A stretch of 64,000 nucleotides of DNA, taken from Antedon mediterranea (Eukaryota > Echinodermata > Crinoidea > Comatulida > Antedonidae). Both the position numbers and the translations under genes were made by a program. The notes below the pieces were generated by a model, which was given only the letters and a program-made list of their open reading frames with translations, ran no database searches and was not told the DNA's origin. The DNA lies in contig NC_092675.1 in assembly GCF_964355755.1 (NCBI RefSeq), forward strand, positions 21,156,912 to 21,220,911, in the 5' to 3' direction. Position 1 is the first letter of the stretch. Each line of letters begins with the position of its first letter. Shown piece after piece: positions 1-13,912 of the stretch.

Positions 1-3000
1 GTGAGAGATGATGAATACAAATCATGTTTCAGATCGAACACAAAGACCAGCATGTCACAACATCTCTAAATAAACAATTGTTATTTTATTTACAGTATAA
101 TAATCTACCCAAAATAATGAAAGTATAAGATTTTATATTTATAATTTTTTTTATAGATGTTTGTGGGGTTTAGCAAAATTTCAATATTTAGCCTTAGTGG
201 AAAAAGGCAAATAGGTTGCGACTTGCCAAGTAGTACTCAACAAGTTGTTTGTGCTTGAAAACTGGTTCATGATACGGTCAGGCCGAATCTTCCAGCTGTT
301 CCTAGAGCATTAGAAACTAAAGCTTGGTGGGTGATGGAATACAAAATAAAGTAGGTCTACTGATGGTCAGTCATGATGATGGTCTATTGAATTTTAAATT
401 CTATAACAATGGCCCATACGCAAACACATATTCTATTTAAATTTATAAGCCTGTTATTATGAACACACGGAACGTAAAATACTGTAATATTATTTGGATT
501 AGGACCCACAGAGTTTACTAAAAATACTCACTTTAATACTCACTATAATTTTGTAAATTACATAAATTGATTGAGAAAAACCAACAAAACTTTGACCAAC
601 AATGAAATGCAGCCACGTAAAATACTGTAGATTACAGAACGAAGAAAAAAAACAACTGAAATATTGTTTTAAATGTCATTTAAAAAAAAAATGGAGTCAA
701 GTTTATAAATGACAGCACTGTGTTAAAGAAAAAACTAGTTCATCATTGTATTATGACACAAAAATATGATAGAAAAACAGGAAAACTAACAAAATAGCAA
801 ACAACGAAAACTAGGTAAATCATTTGATACAAACTAATGCGATACTGGTAAAATGCTCAGACACAAAGGAGGGTGAGCTATAGGATCATTTCTACTTGGA
901 CAATTAACAAGGCCGTGTACCATGCTCCACTGATTACCAATTAAATCATATTTTAAGTTGCCAACTTAAGCACGCTTATCAACATAACTTGCTATTTATA
1001 CCATCATTTATTACTTCCAATTCAGGTATTGTGCCAAATGCCTCACAGAGTTTGTTTGTTTGCACACCTTAACGGCGAAATGAACATTGAAATTATGATA
1101 TTAAGAATTTAAAAAAACCATATTACTATAAAGTTTGGTGGAGCTTAGAAAATGGGCGTGAACTAGATAACGATAACACATTTAGCATCAATAACACTAT
1201 AGCAGGACTTGATTCAGTACTACTACAGTACTAGCCTACTATTACTATTTTTCCCTTCTTTTCCTCTCTTCATTACTGCGGGCTAGCAAAGAAACTTAGT
1301 TGTAAAACAAACAGTACTTTTAATTGCAAGAATTTCCCTAAATTGTTTGTTCAAATCGTACAATTTGTATCACCATATTTGTATTATATTGGTCTTTTAA
1401 AACCTTAATACCCTTGATTAAAGGTTTGGGCTAGCAAAATGAAACGTGGGCTAGTAAAATCTGGCAAAGTGATTTACAGTACAATAAATCAATCCCTCCA
1501 TAGTAAAATTATAGATGAAACACAGAGTGAATACAAAGGAGTTTTGACCTAAATTTGTAACAATAAAAATAATTAATTAATGGTTAGTAATGAGTATGTT
1601 ACTAAAAATAACATCTTTTACAGACAATAAAATCATAGTTTAATTGCTAAACTCCCACATAAAGTTGATAATAAATAGCCAGTGTCTCTTAAGCATAGAT
1701 AGGTGCACTGTCCTTCACTAACTCTGTTTATATCTTTTCTTAGATCTGCATTTGTAATAAATATGTTTTAATTCAATTTAAAATTAGATTGATATTCTAA
1801 ATCATTGCACTTAAAAATAGGTACACTGATTTTTAAGATTTTACTGTTTGCTCAAACTAAATTATTTCTGAATTATGATTCTCTCTCTGGAGAATCTTTT
1901 CGCAGGTTTCAAGTACAAAACTACTATAAATGTTGGTTTCGAAGATTTCAAATAAGCTGCACAATGCTTCGTTTAGAGCACTGACTGACAATCAATGGCA
2001 TGGAATAATTAAAATTAGTAATTCATTTATTATCTAACCATGACATTAGTTGCTTTTCATTGTCTACAAAAGTAAGTGAACTTTGATCAATTCCAAGGTC
2101 AGCTGACAGTCTTTTTACATTTCTTATAGCGATTTATGATTAAAAATTCATTTCAAATTCATACAAATCCATTGCTGTGGTTAATATCATTAAAATTCAC
2201 TTACTTAGATACATTAAGAATTACTGAATGAATTTTGCACTCAAAATTTTAATACTGCTAAATAAATAATTCATTATCGAAAGATTAGTGTTGAAGAATC
2301 CATATATGAAATATACAGTTCACATGTAATATTCATTTTAAACAATCTTTAAAGTAATGAATTTGTCGACGAACACAAAAGCAGTGAATTCCTATAAGGG
2401 ATTTGAAACGAGACCATTATATGGGTTTGTTAGGCAAGTCACAGAACAGTCCGTTGTATAACCACCTGGATTGGGTATAACATTATCTGGATTTGTATTA
2501 TAAATGGCAATCCTTACAATGATTTGGGAATAAAGGCAGAAAAGAACACTCTTTAATAACCCATAAAACTGTCAAATAACACCTAATAAGATATCCGCTT
2601 CAGCAACTCTTTACTCAAAAGACACTAACAAATTACCATCTTATCATCCGAGGCCTTCTTCGCATATATTTATCTTTAGTGTTGTGTGTTTTGATGGTTT
2701 TTTCTTACAGATTTTGTCAAGTTGGCAAATTTATATGCGTTACATCTATCCAAATATATAGCTTTCCACAACTCAACGATCTATTTAATATTCTTATGGG
2801 GCCATGATAAATTTGACAATAGGTAATTCTCATGTCGTGCATGATTTTCTGTCTTGCATTAAAAGTCAATGACTGTTTAATATGCTAGATTAGTATCTGA
2901 TAATTATCCAAGTTTCAAGTCTAATTTAATATTTCTATCATCATTTTTCCACTGCAGTGGAACTAAATGATGTTGTTTCTATAACGTACAGTATGACCAT

Positions 3001-3291
3001 GTCCATATAGTATTACCACATACCATAAGGCATGACAAATTAGTTTTTTGAATTTGTTTCTGTAATATTTATTGTTTTTGTGTAAACTTTGTTTATCACT
3101 TAGAATGTTTGTTAATATTATAAAATTTGTTACATTCCATTATGTTCAGACCAATACAGTACTCACAGTATGATTATTTGGTATATGGGTCCTTAAGCCT
3201 AAACATCACTACTTTACACAGGGCGTATACATTACCAACAATTAGTATATTATGATGCAAATTGTACCTGGAAATGATCTAGATGACATAT
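1..3291. other. gene-free AT-rich stretch
   Basis: No open frame, splice-bounded exon or RNA gene could be recognised on either strand. The sequence is AT-rich with scattered short TACAGTA-type words. It may belong to the long intron of the minus-strand TCF/LEF gene whose 5' exons lie at 18 kb, but nothing here proves that. Confidence 0.5.
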
Positions 3292-3502
3292 TTTCATCAG
3301 CACCACCTGATGATAACCTTTGTTCATCAGCACCACCTGATGATGACCTATGTTCATCAGCACCACCTGATGATGACCTATGTTCATCAGTACCTGATGA
3401 TGACATATGTTCATCAGTACTGATGGTGACTTATGTTCATCAGTACTGATGATGACCTATGCTCACCACTACCTATGATGACCTACAGTATGTTCATCAT
3501 CA
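3292..3502. repeat. 30-bp minisatellite (TTCATCAGCACCACCTGATG type)
   Basis: About seven head-to-tail units share the core TTCATCAG...CCTGATGATGACC. The first units are 30 bp. Later ones lose the CACCAC segment and shrink to about 24-27 bp, and the last decay. One frame stays open through the repeats and reads as CSSAPPDDD units, but it follows from the unit length being divisible by three. There are no splice sites or flanking coding sequence, so I treat it as non-coding. Confidence 0.85.
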
Positions 3503-6500
3503 GATTGACCTATTGTAAGATTGCTAAATCATAACTTCACCAATAAGAAAGTATCTCAAATGTTTCAAATACTGTACAATTGCACTTTTTTCACTTTTAT
3601 TATAGAATTTTCTTTGGGAAAAGTCGAATGATCCAATTTTCACCTGCCTCTATTTATCTCAATGTAGTTGTTTTTCTTTAGCAGCAATTGTTCTTGGACT
3701 AGACAGTACGCAATTGAATGTTAATACGCTATTTCAATAAAATTAATATAATGGTCAATCTAGGTGTCAGGGCAGGTGGAAACGGAGCAATAAATACACA
3801 GTAAATATAATAATTATTTTGTTACAATATACTAATATTCTTATAGCACTACTACTGTATAACCATGACAAAGTACTATATTTCATTTACTTACAAATTA
3901 CATTCATAATAAAAAAACACACATAAAAAGTCAAGAACATGAGATTTGCCACATTTTCTGAATAAAAAGGAATATGCCCCTCATAAAATCAAATAATTAT
4001 TTACGATACAGTGTACAACTTCTTGTAATTGCACATACTGTACGGTAAAATGTTTTAAATTTTGTTCTGCCAAAATTAAATAATATATTACAACAGATAT
4101 TAAAATTGTGATTATTAATTACCATACAGTATATTTGTTCTTTAAAAAAAAAGTTAATTTTGATTTACAATATACCACTTACAGTACTGTAATTGAACAT
4201 ACTGTATACATTTTGTTGCCAGAATTATTTATATACAGATAATACTTTATTACATTAAAACCATGACATTGAGATAAGATGAAACCAATGATGTCAGTTT
4301 ACAAGACAATGGAACAATACAACAGTGACAACATTGATACGAGTGATTAGAAATATGTAATACTCTATAATACTTTGAATAGAGAGTAAATTATGATAGT
4401 TGGGAATGAACTACTAAAGCATGGATCAGGAAGACACTGGCCTTGGATGACTTCAGTGACTGTATAGGTATTGACATAATAACAGCTTAGACTGTGATGT
4501 TATTATTAACATGTTTAATTTGTGTATTGTACCATGGCAAAAATCATATTTTCTCTATTTAATGTGCACATATTACAATATTTGTTTTTTTTTCTTAAAA
4601 AACCAAATCTTTACTTATTTTTGATAAAATTTACAATGATTTCTAAATTTTGCGTTTTTTATAAACCTTAACACTAATAACAGTATAAATGTATTGTGCT
4701 TTTAATGGCAGTGAAAAAACTATCTTTTGTTATTGGTTAACCTTTACCCTCAATCTATATATTTGTCATCTTTCGATTTTTCATTTTCATTATTTCCAAC
4801 GATCCAGGACACGTTTCTCATCAAAGAAAACATTAAAACCGAATGTAAAAAACCTCAACACTCAATCTTATAACAAGTCCATAAAAATCTGTTTTTATTG
4901 TACTGTCACAGAAAATGCGTAACAGAATTCTCCCGCTGCGCCGTGAGGCTCCTGCCTGGCAGTATAAGCAACCTAATATCTGTACAATATTGCACAACGA
5001 CTTTGGCACAGAAATAAAAATTTCTTGAGGAAAAAAAAAAAAAAACTCATTAATAACATGTAGTAACATGCAACGCATACAGACTATAAAATTGTTCTAG
5101 AGGAGTAGTTTATAGAGTTACCCAACCCACTTTAATAACATCTCAATGCGCTCATAGCTAACGTCTACTGCGAACAACATACTCAACAATATGGCTTAAA
5201 AATTGTCCCCGATTTAGGTCGAGTTCGGATTTTGATTTTTATTGTAAAGATTGATTGGTTATAAAGTAGGTTGAACCTTCAATATAAGAAAAATATCAGT
5301 TTAATAGCATAACTAATAATCTACCTTTTATATGTAAGTTTACTTTTCTGATTCTAGCTCTAATTTTAACCGGAATGACACGTAGAATACGAACATTGTT
5401 TGGTTTTCTTGATAGTTGATTGGTTGGTGTTAACAGCAGTAACATTGCTTTACTCTGAACTCTTTGGCGCATATACAGTACTGTGTAGAGTACAACTTCA
5501 ATAAAACACAGTTTAAATTATTATTTTTTCTAAAATACAGTTTGGGCCATACTTTGGTTTTCATACTGACAGTAAGAGTTTAGGAGAGTTTCAGGTTTTC
5601 AGAGAGTCAACTGTATATAATGCAATACTGTATGTTATTGTTAGTGTTATACAGATTTGTTTAAACTAACGAAATGAATCATTTTATGTCATGAAAACAC
5701 AACTTACAAGTGGAATAATGTTATAAATATACCCCTGATGAATACAATTAGGCCATTGGTGTTGTCAGTGCTACTACATCTTTCTAGACAAATGAAAGTG
5801 ATAGTTATTGGAAAGCAATCATCTGCCATTACCAATTGTAAGCTCTCATACTGTGACCTTCTTGTGTTTATTTCCACATCCTTCAGATTAAATAACAGCT
5901 AAATAATGCCTTGAAATAAACTCCACAAACACCAACTGACCACAGTCAGTTGTGTACGTTTTGTTACCCTACTTTGTATTATAGCTAGGCCTAGAATGAA
6001 CACAGCCTATAGGCCTAGTTTTAACCACAATGAGAAAGCTTTGTTGGAATTCAAATGAATAGGACTACAGTTTGGCATAGACAGTCTAAATTTGAAGATC
6101 GAAGAATTCATTCCAAAGTAATAAACTCATTCACATATTATTATTTTGTTGTTGTAAAGAATCATATTAATGCTACAGTACAACAATGTCATTAAAATTA
6201 TCAATATTGGAGATAATTAGAACACCACATTATGTATAATATTACATACAGTTCAAAGCTCATGTGCATTACCATTTCCATTAATACTCACTATAATAGC
6301 ACAATATAAATAATAAATGTTTTTGATAAATTTATTGTTGGATTAAGGAATGTTTACCACACTAAAGAAATATCTAGTCAGTATAATAATAATTACAAAA
6401 ATTGTTATTATTTTTATTTTTTTATATAGTAAATGAATGTATTTTTGGTTGCTGTCAGCCTTAAAACAATTTAGTTTGTTCCTACTTTATAATTTTACTG

Positions 6501-6594
6501 TGCTTACTGTACATGTAATTTATTTTCTCCAAAAACGACAGTGTTAAAAAATCACACTGCACTAGGGGCTTCTAATTTGTAAGGGTTACTGTAT
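3503..6594. other. gene-free stretch
   Basis: Nothing recognisable as a gene on either strand. Frames of 77-82 codons near 4.7-5.1 kb lack homology-like motifs, and their composition mirrors the AT-rich background. Confidence 0.5.
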
Positions 6595-7462
6595 GGCCCT
6601 GTTTCTGCTGCCAATCCCAAATATACCGTATAAATATACCGTATATATACCGTATATGAAATTCGTGCACCGTTTCCGCTGCACATACTTCGTGGGTGGG
6701 CTGTAAAAAAAGTTGGCTTTCATATACCCAAATGCATTTTGTGAGACGGAAGTATGGATTGACCTAGAGTCTCGTGTAGTGAGGTTACATGACAAAAACA
6801 AAACAATGATGGTTTCTCAAAACGTCTTAGCATTGCTTTCTATTTTAAATCTAATGATCAGAAGTGGCAACGAATTTACATCGCACAAACAATCTAGAAA
6901 TGTAGAATGGGCATTGACTACTGTACATTTATGCAAAGAAGACGACGGCGTTTGCCGATAACTTTGGCGTTATTAAGTCTACCACAAATTCTGCTTTTAT
7001 TTTGTTTGAGATACTTTTGTAAATCTCGGTATCTCTTCTGTTGCCATGTAGTCTCCCCCCAACCTTCGCTTCTCCCCACAATTGAATTGCAAAAATAGTT
7101 ATTTCTTCAGTCCACAGTGATATTTTGATCTGTTGCTTGCTTATTATACAGTACACGTGTGTGTCAATGCAGCAGAAAAACCAAACAAACGCGTCACGCT
7201 CTGTTAGTTTTTGACCTCGTGTCATGGGCCGGGTCACATATACGGTATATTTTGAGTGCAGCAGAAACGGGGTACGAAATATACGGTATATTTTGGAATA
7301 TACCGTATAATATCCACAAACGATGGGGATATTTATGCGGTATATATACCGCATATATATACGGTATATTTTTTATGAGACCCATTTCTGCTGCCAAAAA
7401 ATATACCGTATATAAAATATACCGTATATATACGGTATATTTTTGGCAGCAGAAACGGGGCC
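6595..7462. mobile_element. non-autonomous TIR DNA element, 868 bp, with internal TIR copies
   Basis: The left end GGCCCTGTTTCTGCTGCC and the right end (reverse complement GGCCCCGTTTCTGCTGCC) are terminal inverted repeats with one mismatch. The trinucleotide TAT flanks both sides (6592-6594 and 7463-7465). Next to each end lie runs of the palindromic word ATATACCGTATAT. A second pair of inward TIR-like sequences (CCGTTTCCGCTGCAC near 6671, GTGCAGCAGAAACGGGG near 7256) and another copy near 7381 suggest a compound or nested structure. There is no transposase. The GG(C)CC start and 3-bp duplication resemble PIF/Harbinger-type elements, which is inference. Short frames inside are by-products of the repeats. 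Confidence 0.8.
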
Positions 7463-8649
7463 TATGTTAGAACTAAAATTTACTGTCATAAAACATTTGT
7501 TTTTAAACCGATATCATTAAAATGGCCAATCAAGCCATTTATTTTCATGTAACAAATTTAGGTCATAGAGGTCAAAGATACCAGTCCATTTCATTCTGGT
7601 TTAATGATTAAAACATTTTGATTTTAAAGTAAACATTTGGTACGTTTAAAAATTTACAAAATTTAAAAAAAATGTAATCTTTATATTCAAATTTATTCCA
7701 ATATATTTTTTTCAGGTGGTTTTGAAACAAAGCAATAGTACTGTATAGTTTGAACACACATTCTCTATTAATCTACGATGAAAATTCTGAAATAAAATTA
7801 TATTAAACCACCATACTTTATTATAATGTAACTCTCAGATGGTGACTGAATTTAGATGAGGTTCTTATTATTATTATACAAGTACACGTAGTACACAACA
7901 CATCCCGTGCTGTATATAATCACTCAGACGGAATCCTAAGCATCGCGACTAACAGTTTACTTAAATTACTGGGAAAAAAACTGGAGCAAGTGATTCATCA
8001 CAGGTTCACCAGAAGCAAAAAAGCAGCAGAAATCATAACGTGCGCCTTGAAATGTTAAAAGGCATGTTTCAATCTAACGTACAACACTACGGGGAACAAT
8101 TGCCTTAACAAATTCAAATGTATTCAGAGAGGATTGTTTCATATAAATCATCCCTTTAAATATTACTTGTGCCACAAAAGTGATTTTTATCTGTTTTATG
8201 CTTTTATTAGATATAATGCTCGTTACATTCGAAATGGAACCCTTTTAAGTTTCAGAGACTGTAATCCTTAAAACTAAAACAACCTCATTTGCATAATATA
8301 AATAATTAAGTGCAACGCATAGTTGGAAGGATATTAACTTGCATAATTAAAAGCAAATTAATAATTTTACTTAAAATAGTAATTACAGTACACAGTACTA
8401 AATGTACTCTTTACCCACTTCCAATGCCTACAATACTGTAATTAAAAAAACTGACTACCTAACTGCCTAACAAATAGTAGAAACAATTATTCTATAAACA
8501 TTGCTATAATAAAACAATTTCTAATAATGTATTGGTTTCTCTATTTATGACATGTATGTATGCATAATAATTGTGTTTTTATCACCTGACCCATTATCAA
8601 CACAGACTACACAGCTTGTCCTATATAACATTGTCTGTGTCATTAATAT
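7463..8649. other. gene-free stretch
   Basis: AT-rich sequence without recognisable coding or RNA features. A short ATTATTATTAT run near 7868 could be a decayed retroposon tail. Confidence 0.45.
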
Positions 8650-8833
8650 TGCACTAAAAAGTGCACTCCCTGAAAGAGGGTACAAGCTTGTTTACGTCAA
8701 GTTAGAAACTAGAGTACATATGATCAGTTGAAAGATTGCAATAAATGAAGTGGAATGCCTGCCCCTTCAGGCATGTCATAGGTTTTCCTGAAACAGGACC
8801 TATAATAGTTCCTTACTTCCTCAGCATAGGAAG
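8650..8833. other. cluster of small perfect hairpins
   Basis: Within 184 bases there are several short inverted repeats with tight loops: TGCACT/AGTGCA (8650-8665), CCCT/AGGG (8668-8680), ACAAGCTTGT (8682-8691), ATGCCTG/CAGGCAT with a 6-nt loop (8755-8774), a 10-bp bulged stem ATAGGT+CCTG/CAGG+ACCTAT with an AAA loop (8778-8803), and CTTCCT/AGGAAG (8816-8833). No known RNA family was recognised. It may be a structured transcript, a remnant of a foldback element, or chance clustering. Confidence 0.4.
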
Positions 8834-11800
8834 CACAACACAATAAGACCACACAGTAACGCACAAAACAAGCACAGCTCGTCAGTTGTCGCAGCCCAAA
8901 AACAGGATTGGTGACTTCACAGCTAATTCTTTCCGCTTGACTGCACGCTTTGTTAAAATCAAATCGCTCTAATCTTTAAGACTTTTAAAATTCTACGACT
9001 CATTTACATACAATAACTATACATGCTTTCATTTGAAATAGACACTCTCCGAACAAAAAAAAATGAACATTTTCAACAAAAATTCTTCATTAATATTTGC
9101 TTGAGTTATTTTTATGATTTTTTGTTTTAAATTCCTGAATTTTAAAATAGTTTTAGTTTACTACAGGAATTAAAACAAAAAAATCATTCATTTACAGTCA
9201 ATTTTGTAACAAATTGCAATTTGAAAATAAAACAAGCTTATTATTAGTTACAACTTTAATACAGTAGCTTCAAACTAGTAAAAATATCACTATACATAAA
9301 ATCAATAATCATTTTTTTAAAAGCATGGTTTAAAAAGGTTAAAAAATGAACATCAATATGCCTATAAACTCATTCATTTACCTAATTATCAGTAACACTT
9401 GACATTATAACAGAGAATAAAACCACTATACATTGTAGTTGATTTATTGTTAGTAATACACAGAGCTGGATGCTAGAAGCATTGTGAAAATACCTACCAT
9501 CGATTCAGGTTAATTTTATAAATGACAAATAACACACTTAAATTAAAACAACCAAGAAGAAGGTTTATCAATGAGAGTGTTCACTATTAAATACAGATGT
9601 GTTCAAAACAAGCAACTGTAATCTATAGCCATACATCTTCTAAAATTACAAACTTGCATTGAATGTTTTTGTTACAATTGTTTTTTTTTTTAAAGCTTTC
9701 CTTTCCTTTTCAATACTGTTTGTAATGATTAATGGATACAACATACAGCAGGAATACACTGTTATAGCATTTTCTATGTTTAAACACAATAGGTTTGCGT
9801 GATAAAGTGTTATACTTTACTGTACAAGATATTGTCAGTTAAAGTGGGACCCCTCCTTTGGGACATCCTTATTCAGAGGGACACCAATAATAACGGGTCC
9901 TTTTCCTATTGAGGGGAAAATATATTTTATAACATTACAGTCAACACCTATTTAGAGGACATCACTTCATTATTAGGGGTCCCTTAATAGAGGTTCTATT
10001 TGTATACAGTGTAGTGTAGACTCTCATTTATTTTGTACAGTATCTTAGTGGCGATCCAGTCAATGCATGTCACTCCAACCTGGGAGTTTATGAATTTTAT
10101 AGCAGATCCTTTCATCTATGTAATTGGTTATTTTCCTTGAAAATTAGGCCTACAGTAGCATGACATAGGTGTACCCAGTGTTTACTATGGAAATGATACA
10201 ATGGAGATGCATGCTAAAAATTGTTTGAACTATATAGCTTTATTTTAGTTATACAGAAACACCCTGTATAAAATCATTATACTGCTACGTTTTTATAAAG
10301 TTGCATCATTTTTCTAACTTGGGACCTCTGAGAATCCTTAAAATTCAATTTTTTCTCACTAATTTTTCTTTTGATTTATAAAAAATCACTTATTTTGATT
10401 CCCCAAATGCACCACTGTAGGCTATGTAACACAAGCTACCAGTAGTACTAACTGAATAGTTGTATGTAGGCACTTGATAATATCTACAATAAGTCAACTC
10501 ACATCATTTAAGTATTTATACAGTATCAATATAAATCATAGTGCAATACTGAAGTATATTAATAATACAGTCGTAAGCAGTATATCACTATATGTTATCG
10601 ATACCAATTTACTCAAGTTTCAAAGAAGATGCTTAAGTACAGTCTTGACATTACCTGTCACTTAGATATCAATACAAGACAATTATATTTTAAAGATGGG
10701 ATATTGTTTCAAAAATTGATATTATATCCATCTAAGTTATAATTTGTAGTATTGCGAAAAGGGCATCAACAAACTCTTTCAAGGAGCCTTACTGTATACA
10801 GTAAGTCATGTGAAATATTCATATTTAAATTTTGACTTTGAATCTTGGTTGGAATGACTTTAAACAACCCTCTCATTGTTATTATACTGTATACTTTAAA
10901 TTTAATTTAATTTCAGTGTCAATTTTGTTTCTCTTGTTCCTTAAGATTAATTTTTTTTTTAACTATATAAAAATTGTATTGATGATAAAGTACTGTAATG
11001 CTAATCCTTTACTACTGTAAAACATTTTTTTTTTAGAATTAGTTTTTACAATAAGACATTGATAAGTGCTTTGATAGCAAGGGGTCCTTAATCTTTAAGA
11101 CTGGTCCTTGTTTAGGGACCACAAAATAAATATTGTTTCATAACTGACAAACTAACCATGTACAGTAATAAACTCTCCGACAAAAGCAAACTTCTGACAG
11201 AAATCAAATGAAATTGTCTTATTAGCATGTACTGTACAGGTACCAGACTTTTTCAAAAATCAAACATTGGTAAAGTTCATGTTTGTACATCAATAAAAAT
11301 ATTTATTTACATACTAAATTTAATTTCTAGACAGTTTTTACACTTGATAAATATGGAAATCTTAAAAATAGAATGTATTTACTGTGTCATATAATATATT
11401 AGTTTAACAAAATTTAAATTTGCATCAATTAAACATAATATAATTCCCAATAGAAAGATGTTACCATTCTAACTCCGTAAGCCAATACAAAATATTTACG
11501 AATAAATTAGTAAGATACATTAATTCAAACATGTACTTAGTAAGACAATAGTGAAGATTGGCTGGTTTAATTTCTGGCTATAGTTAATAATCAATCTGTT
11601 GTACACGCAGACCACAAACATTCAATTGACTCAATTACATTCATTTGCTTTCAGAATGTTGATCAATATTTGTAAAAGAAGCATAATCCACATACAACAT
11701 TTGACTAATCAACAAATTTCAATGCTAACAAGACAAAAGGATATTATACATAGTTTACTATTCAAAAATGAACACTGTAACTAGATCCTAAATTAAAGTA

Positions 11801-13616
11801 GTTATGTCTTATTTTGTGGAATCGGATTTAATCTCTAGAGAAATACCATTTAAAATCTAGGATTGAACTAAAAAAAATGTATAGCTATGAAGATTCATAT
11901 TATGCTTTATTATACAAGGTTTTTGCAATTTCTGGAGTCATTTTAAAACTATCTCGTCTTCAAGGTTACACTACAGTATACTAAGTATAGACTGGCGCAC
12001 CATTATAGAACAGTGCGCTCACTAGTATGCTCTTTAACTAGAAGAAGTATCCTACTTGCATTTGAATCGCTTTTCTATTAATAAACCATACAATTAGTAT
12101 TTGCCAAATTGATCCAAATTCTATTACATTCCTGACACTGATATCAGTAGTGTGTTGCAAGAGATAATAAAGCACACTAATAAAGGATACAATTAATTGT
12201 CTCTTTTTAGACATTATACTGATTTCCAAAAAAAAAAAAAACCTTTAAAGATAACAGAACCTTCTGAGTGACGAAAGGACAGATTTAAAACTGTATTTTG
12301 CAAGAAAAAAACAAATCACAAAAAGAAGTATCCTTAAAATGGTTTTTAAAACAGTTTCTGTGGAGCAATTTATAACTGCAATGCAACAATCTAAATTTGA
12401 CCTCATAATTAAGGTCAAATGAATGGTGTAAACATTTGAATTACTGTAATGAAATCAATAAACAATGATGACCAAAATGAGAAATTGTTTTACATTTTTA
12501 GTAAAAATTAGGCTGAAATGGAATCATCATGATATAAACAAACAACACTGTACATGTAACTGTTTTTTTAAATAGTTTTTTAATAGAAATTGACCCTTGG
12601 GTTTTGAAACTGATAGAAAAATGAGAACAACTGAGGATGAGAAATACTTTGCTGGTTCAGACAATATAAACAAAAAAAGTGTACTTGTTTATTTTACAAT
12701 AGAAATGGGTTATAAACATCAATGAACAAGAATTGTGAGTTATGTTTACATGAGAGGTGAACACAGTACATCTTGCGGCTTAACTGACTTTGTGTTCAAA
12801 CGCAAAAATATACCGCTTTAAACATCCAATATAATAACCCCAGTTGAATTCATCATTCTAAAACCTAGTTAAAGTCAATCGGATGTACAGTACTGAAACG
12901 TGTCGGAGTTAAAGTTACATTTGATGTGTACCTTTAAAGAGTTATATCAGAGGTACATTGTAGTAAGTTCATGACACAGATGTATACAGTAGTCATACCA
13001 TCTATGCATGCCTAACTACAGTATATAGTGTGTCAACACATAACTGTAGCACACGTACTTTAACTGTACAGGTAGCACAGAAACCTTTTCTTATAATAAT
13101 TTTTTTATATCAATAATATTCTAGAAATTTGTATTTATTTATTTTATTTCACATTTACACTATTAATTGTGTATTGTTTTGGGGTTTTGTACACTGTCTC
13201 ACATTACACATGGTAATGGTATTGTACAAATAAAACATGGGAGATACAGTACAGTTTGTGTTGCTGTGTAAAAGTGCAAGTTCATTCACACACTTTGAAA
13301 TCATATTGACAGAAATATATAAATTCTTAACCTAAATTTTCAGTTTTGAAGGGAGCTGAACTACACATTAATGTCATTCACATTATTGAACATTAGCCAA
13401 AACATAATTTACGCTAGAGGTTCAACTTCCTCTCAAGTAGATAAGCATAGTACATTACGCAGATTTAAGTCTTACTACAAATCATTTCATTAAGACATTT
13501 TTCAGTAAATGTGAAAGTTTTTGTATTTAATTTCTAATGTGTATTAAAACATAATAATGCTTTTTTTCTAAGAGTATCAAGCAAAGTAAAACTAGTTTGA
13601 TGATAGATACAGTAGG
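8834..13616. other. gene-free stretch
   Basis: No coding exon recognised. Around 9842-9990 there are loosely repeated phrases of the type GGGACACC / GGGGTCCCTTAATA, and a related GGGGTCCTTAAT occurs near 11082. These look like a decayed dispersed or tandem repeat. The rest is AT-rich background with frequent TACAGTA/TACTGTA words. Confidence 0.45.
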
Positions 13617-13912
13617 TTCTTTGGGGTTGGTTCAGACTAGTCCTAACGTTAGTGTTGGGTCAGACTAGGCCTATCATTGGGGTTGGTTCAGACTAGCCTA
13701 ACATTAGTGTTTGGTCAGACTAGGCCTATCTTTAAGGTCAGACTAGACCTATCTTTAGGGTTGATTCAGACTAGGCATATCTTTAGCATTGATTCAGACT
13801 AGGCCTATCTTTAGGGTTGATTCAGACTAGGCCTACAGTATCTTTAGGGTTGATTCAGACTAGGCCTATCTTTTGGGTTGGTTCAGACTAGGCCTATCCT
13901 TAGGGATGGGTC
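13617..13912. repeat. minisatellite, about 27-30-bp units with CAGACTAGGCCTATC core
   Basis: About ten or eleven units of the form TTAGGGTTGATTCAGACTAG + GCCTATC follow one another with small length changes. The first few units are more divergent (CCTAACGTTAGTGTT variants). The core includes the AGGCCT word that is scattered throughout the window. No coding potential is seen. Confidence 0.9.

Noticed and set aside
3252-3449. 65-codon frame with repeated CSSAPPDDD
   Set aside because: It comes from a 30-bp minisatellite whose unit length is divisible by three; no splice sites or other coding evidence.
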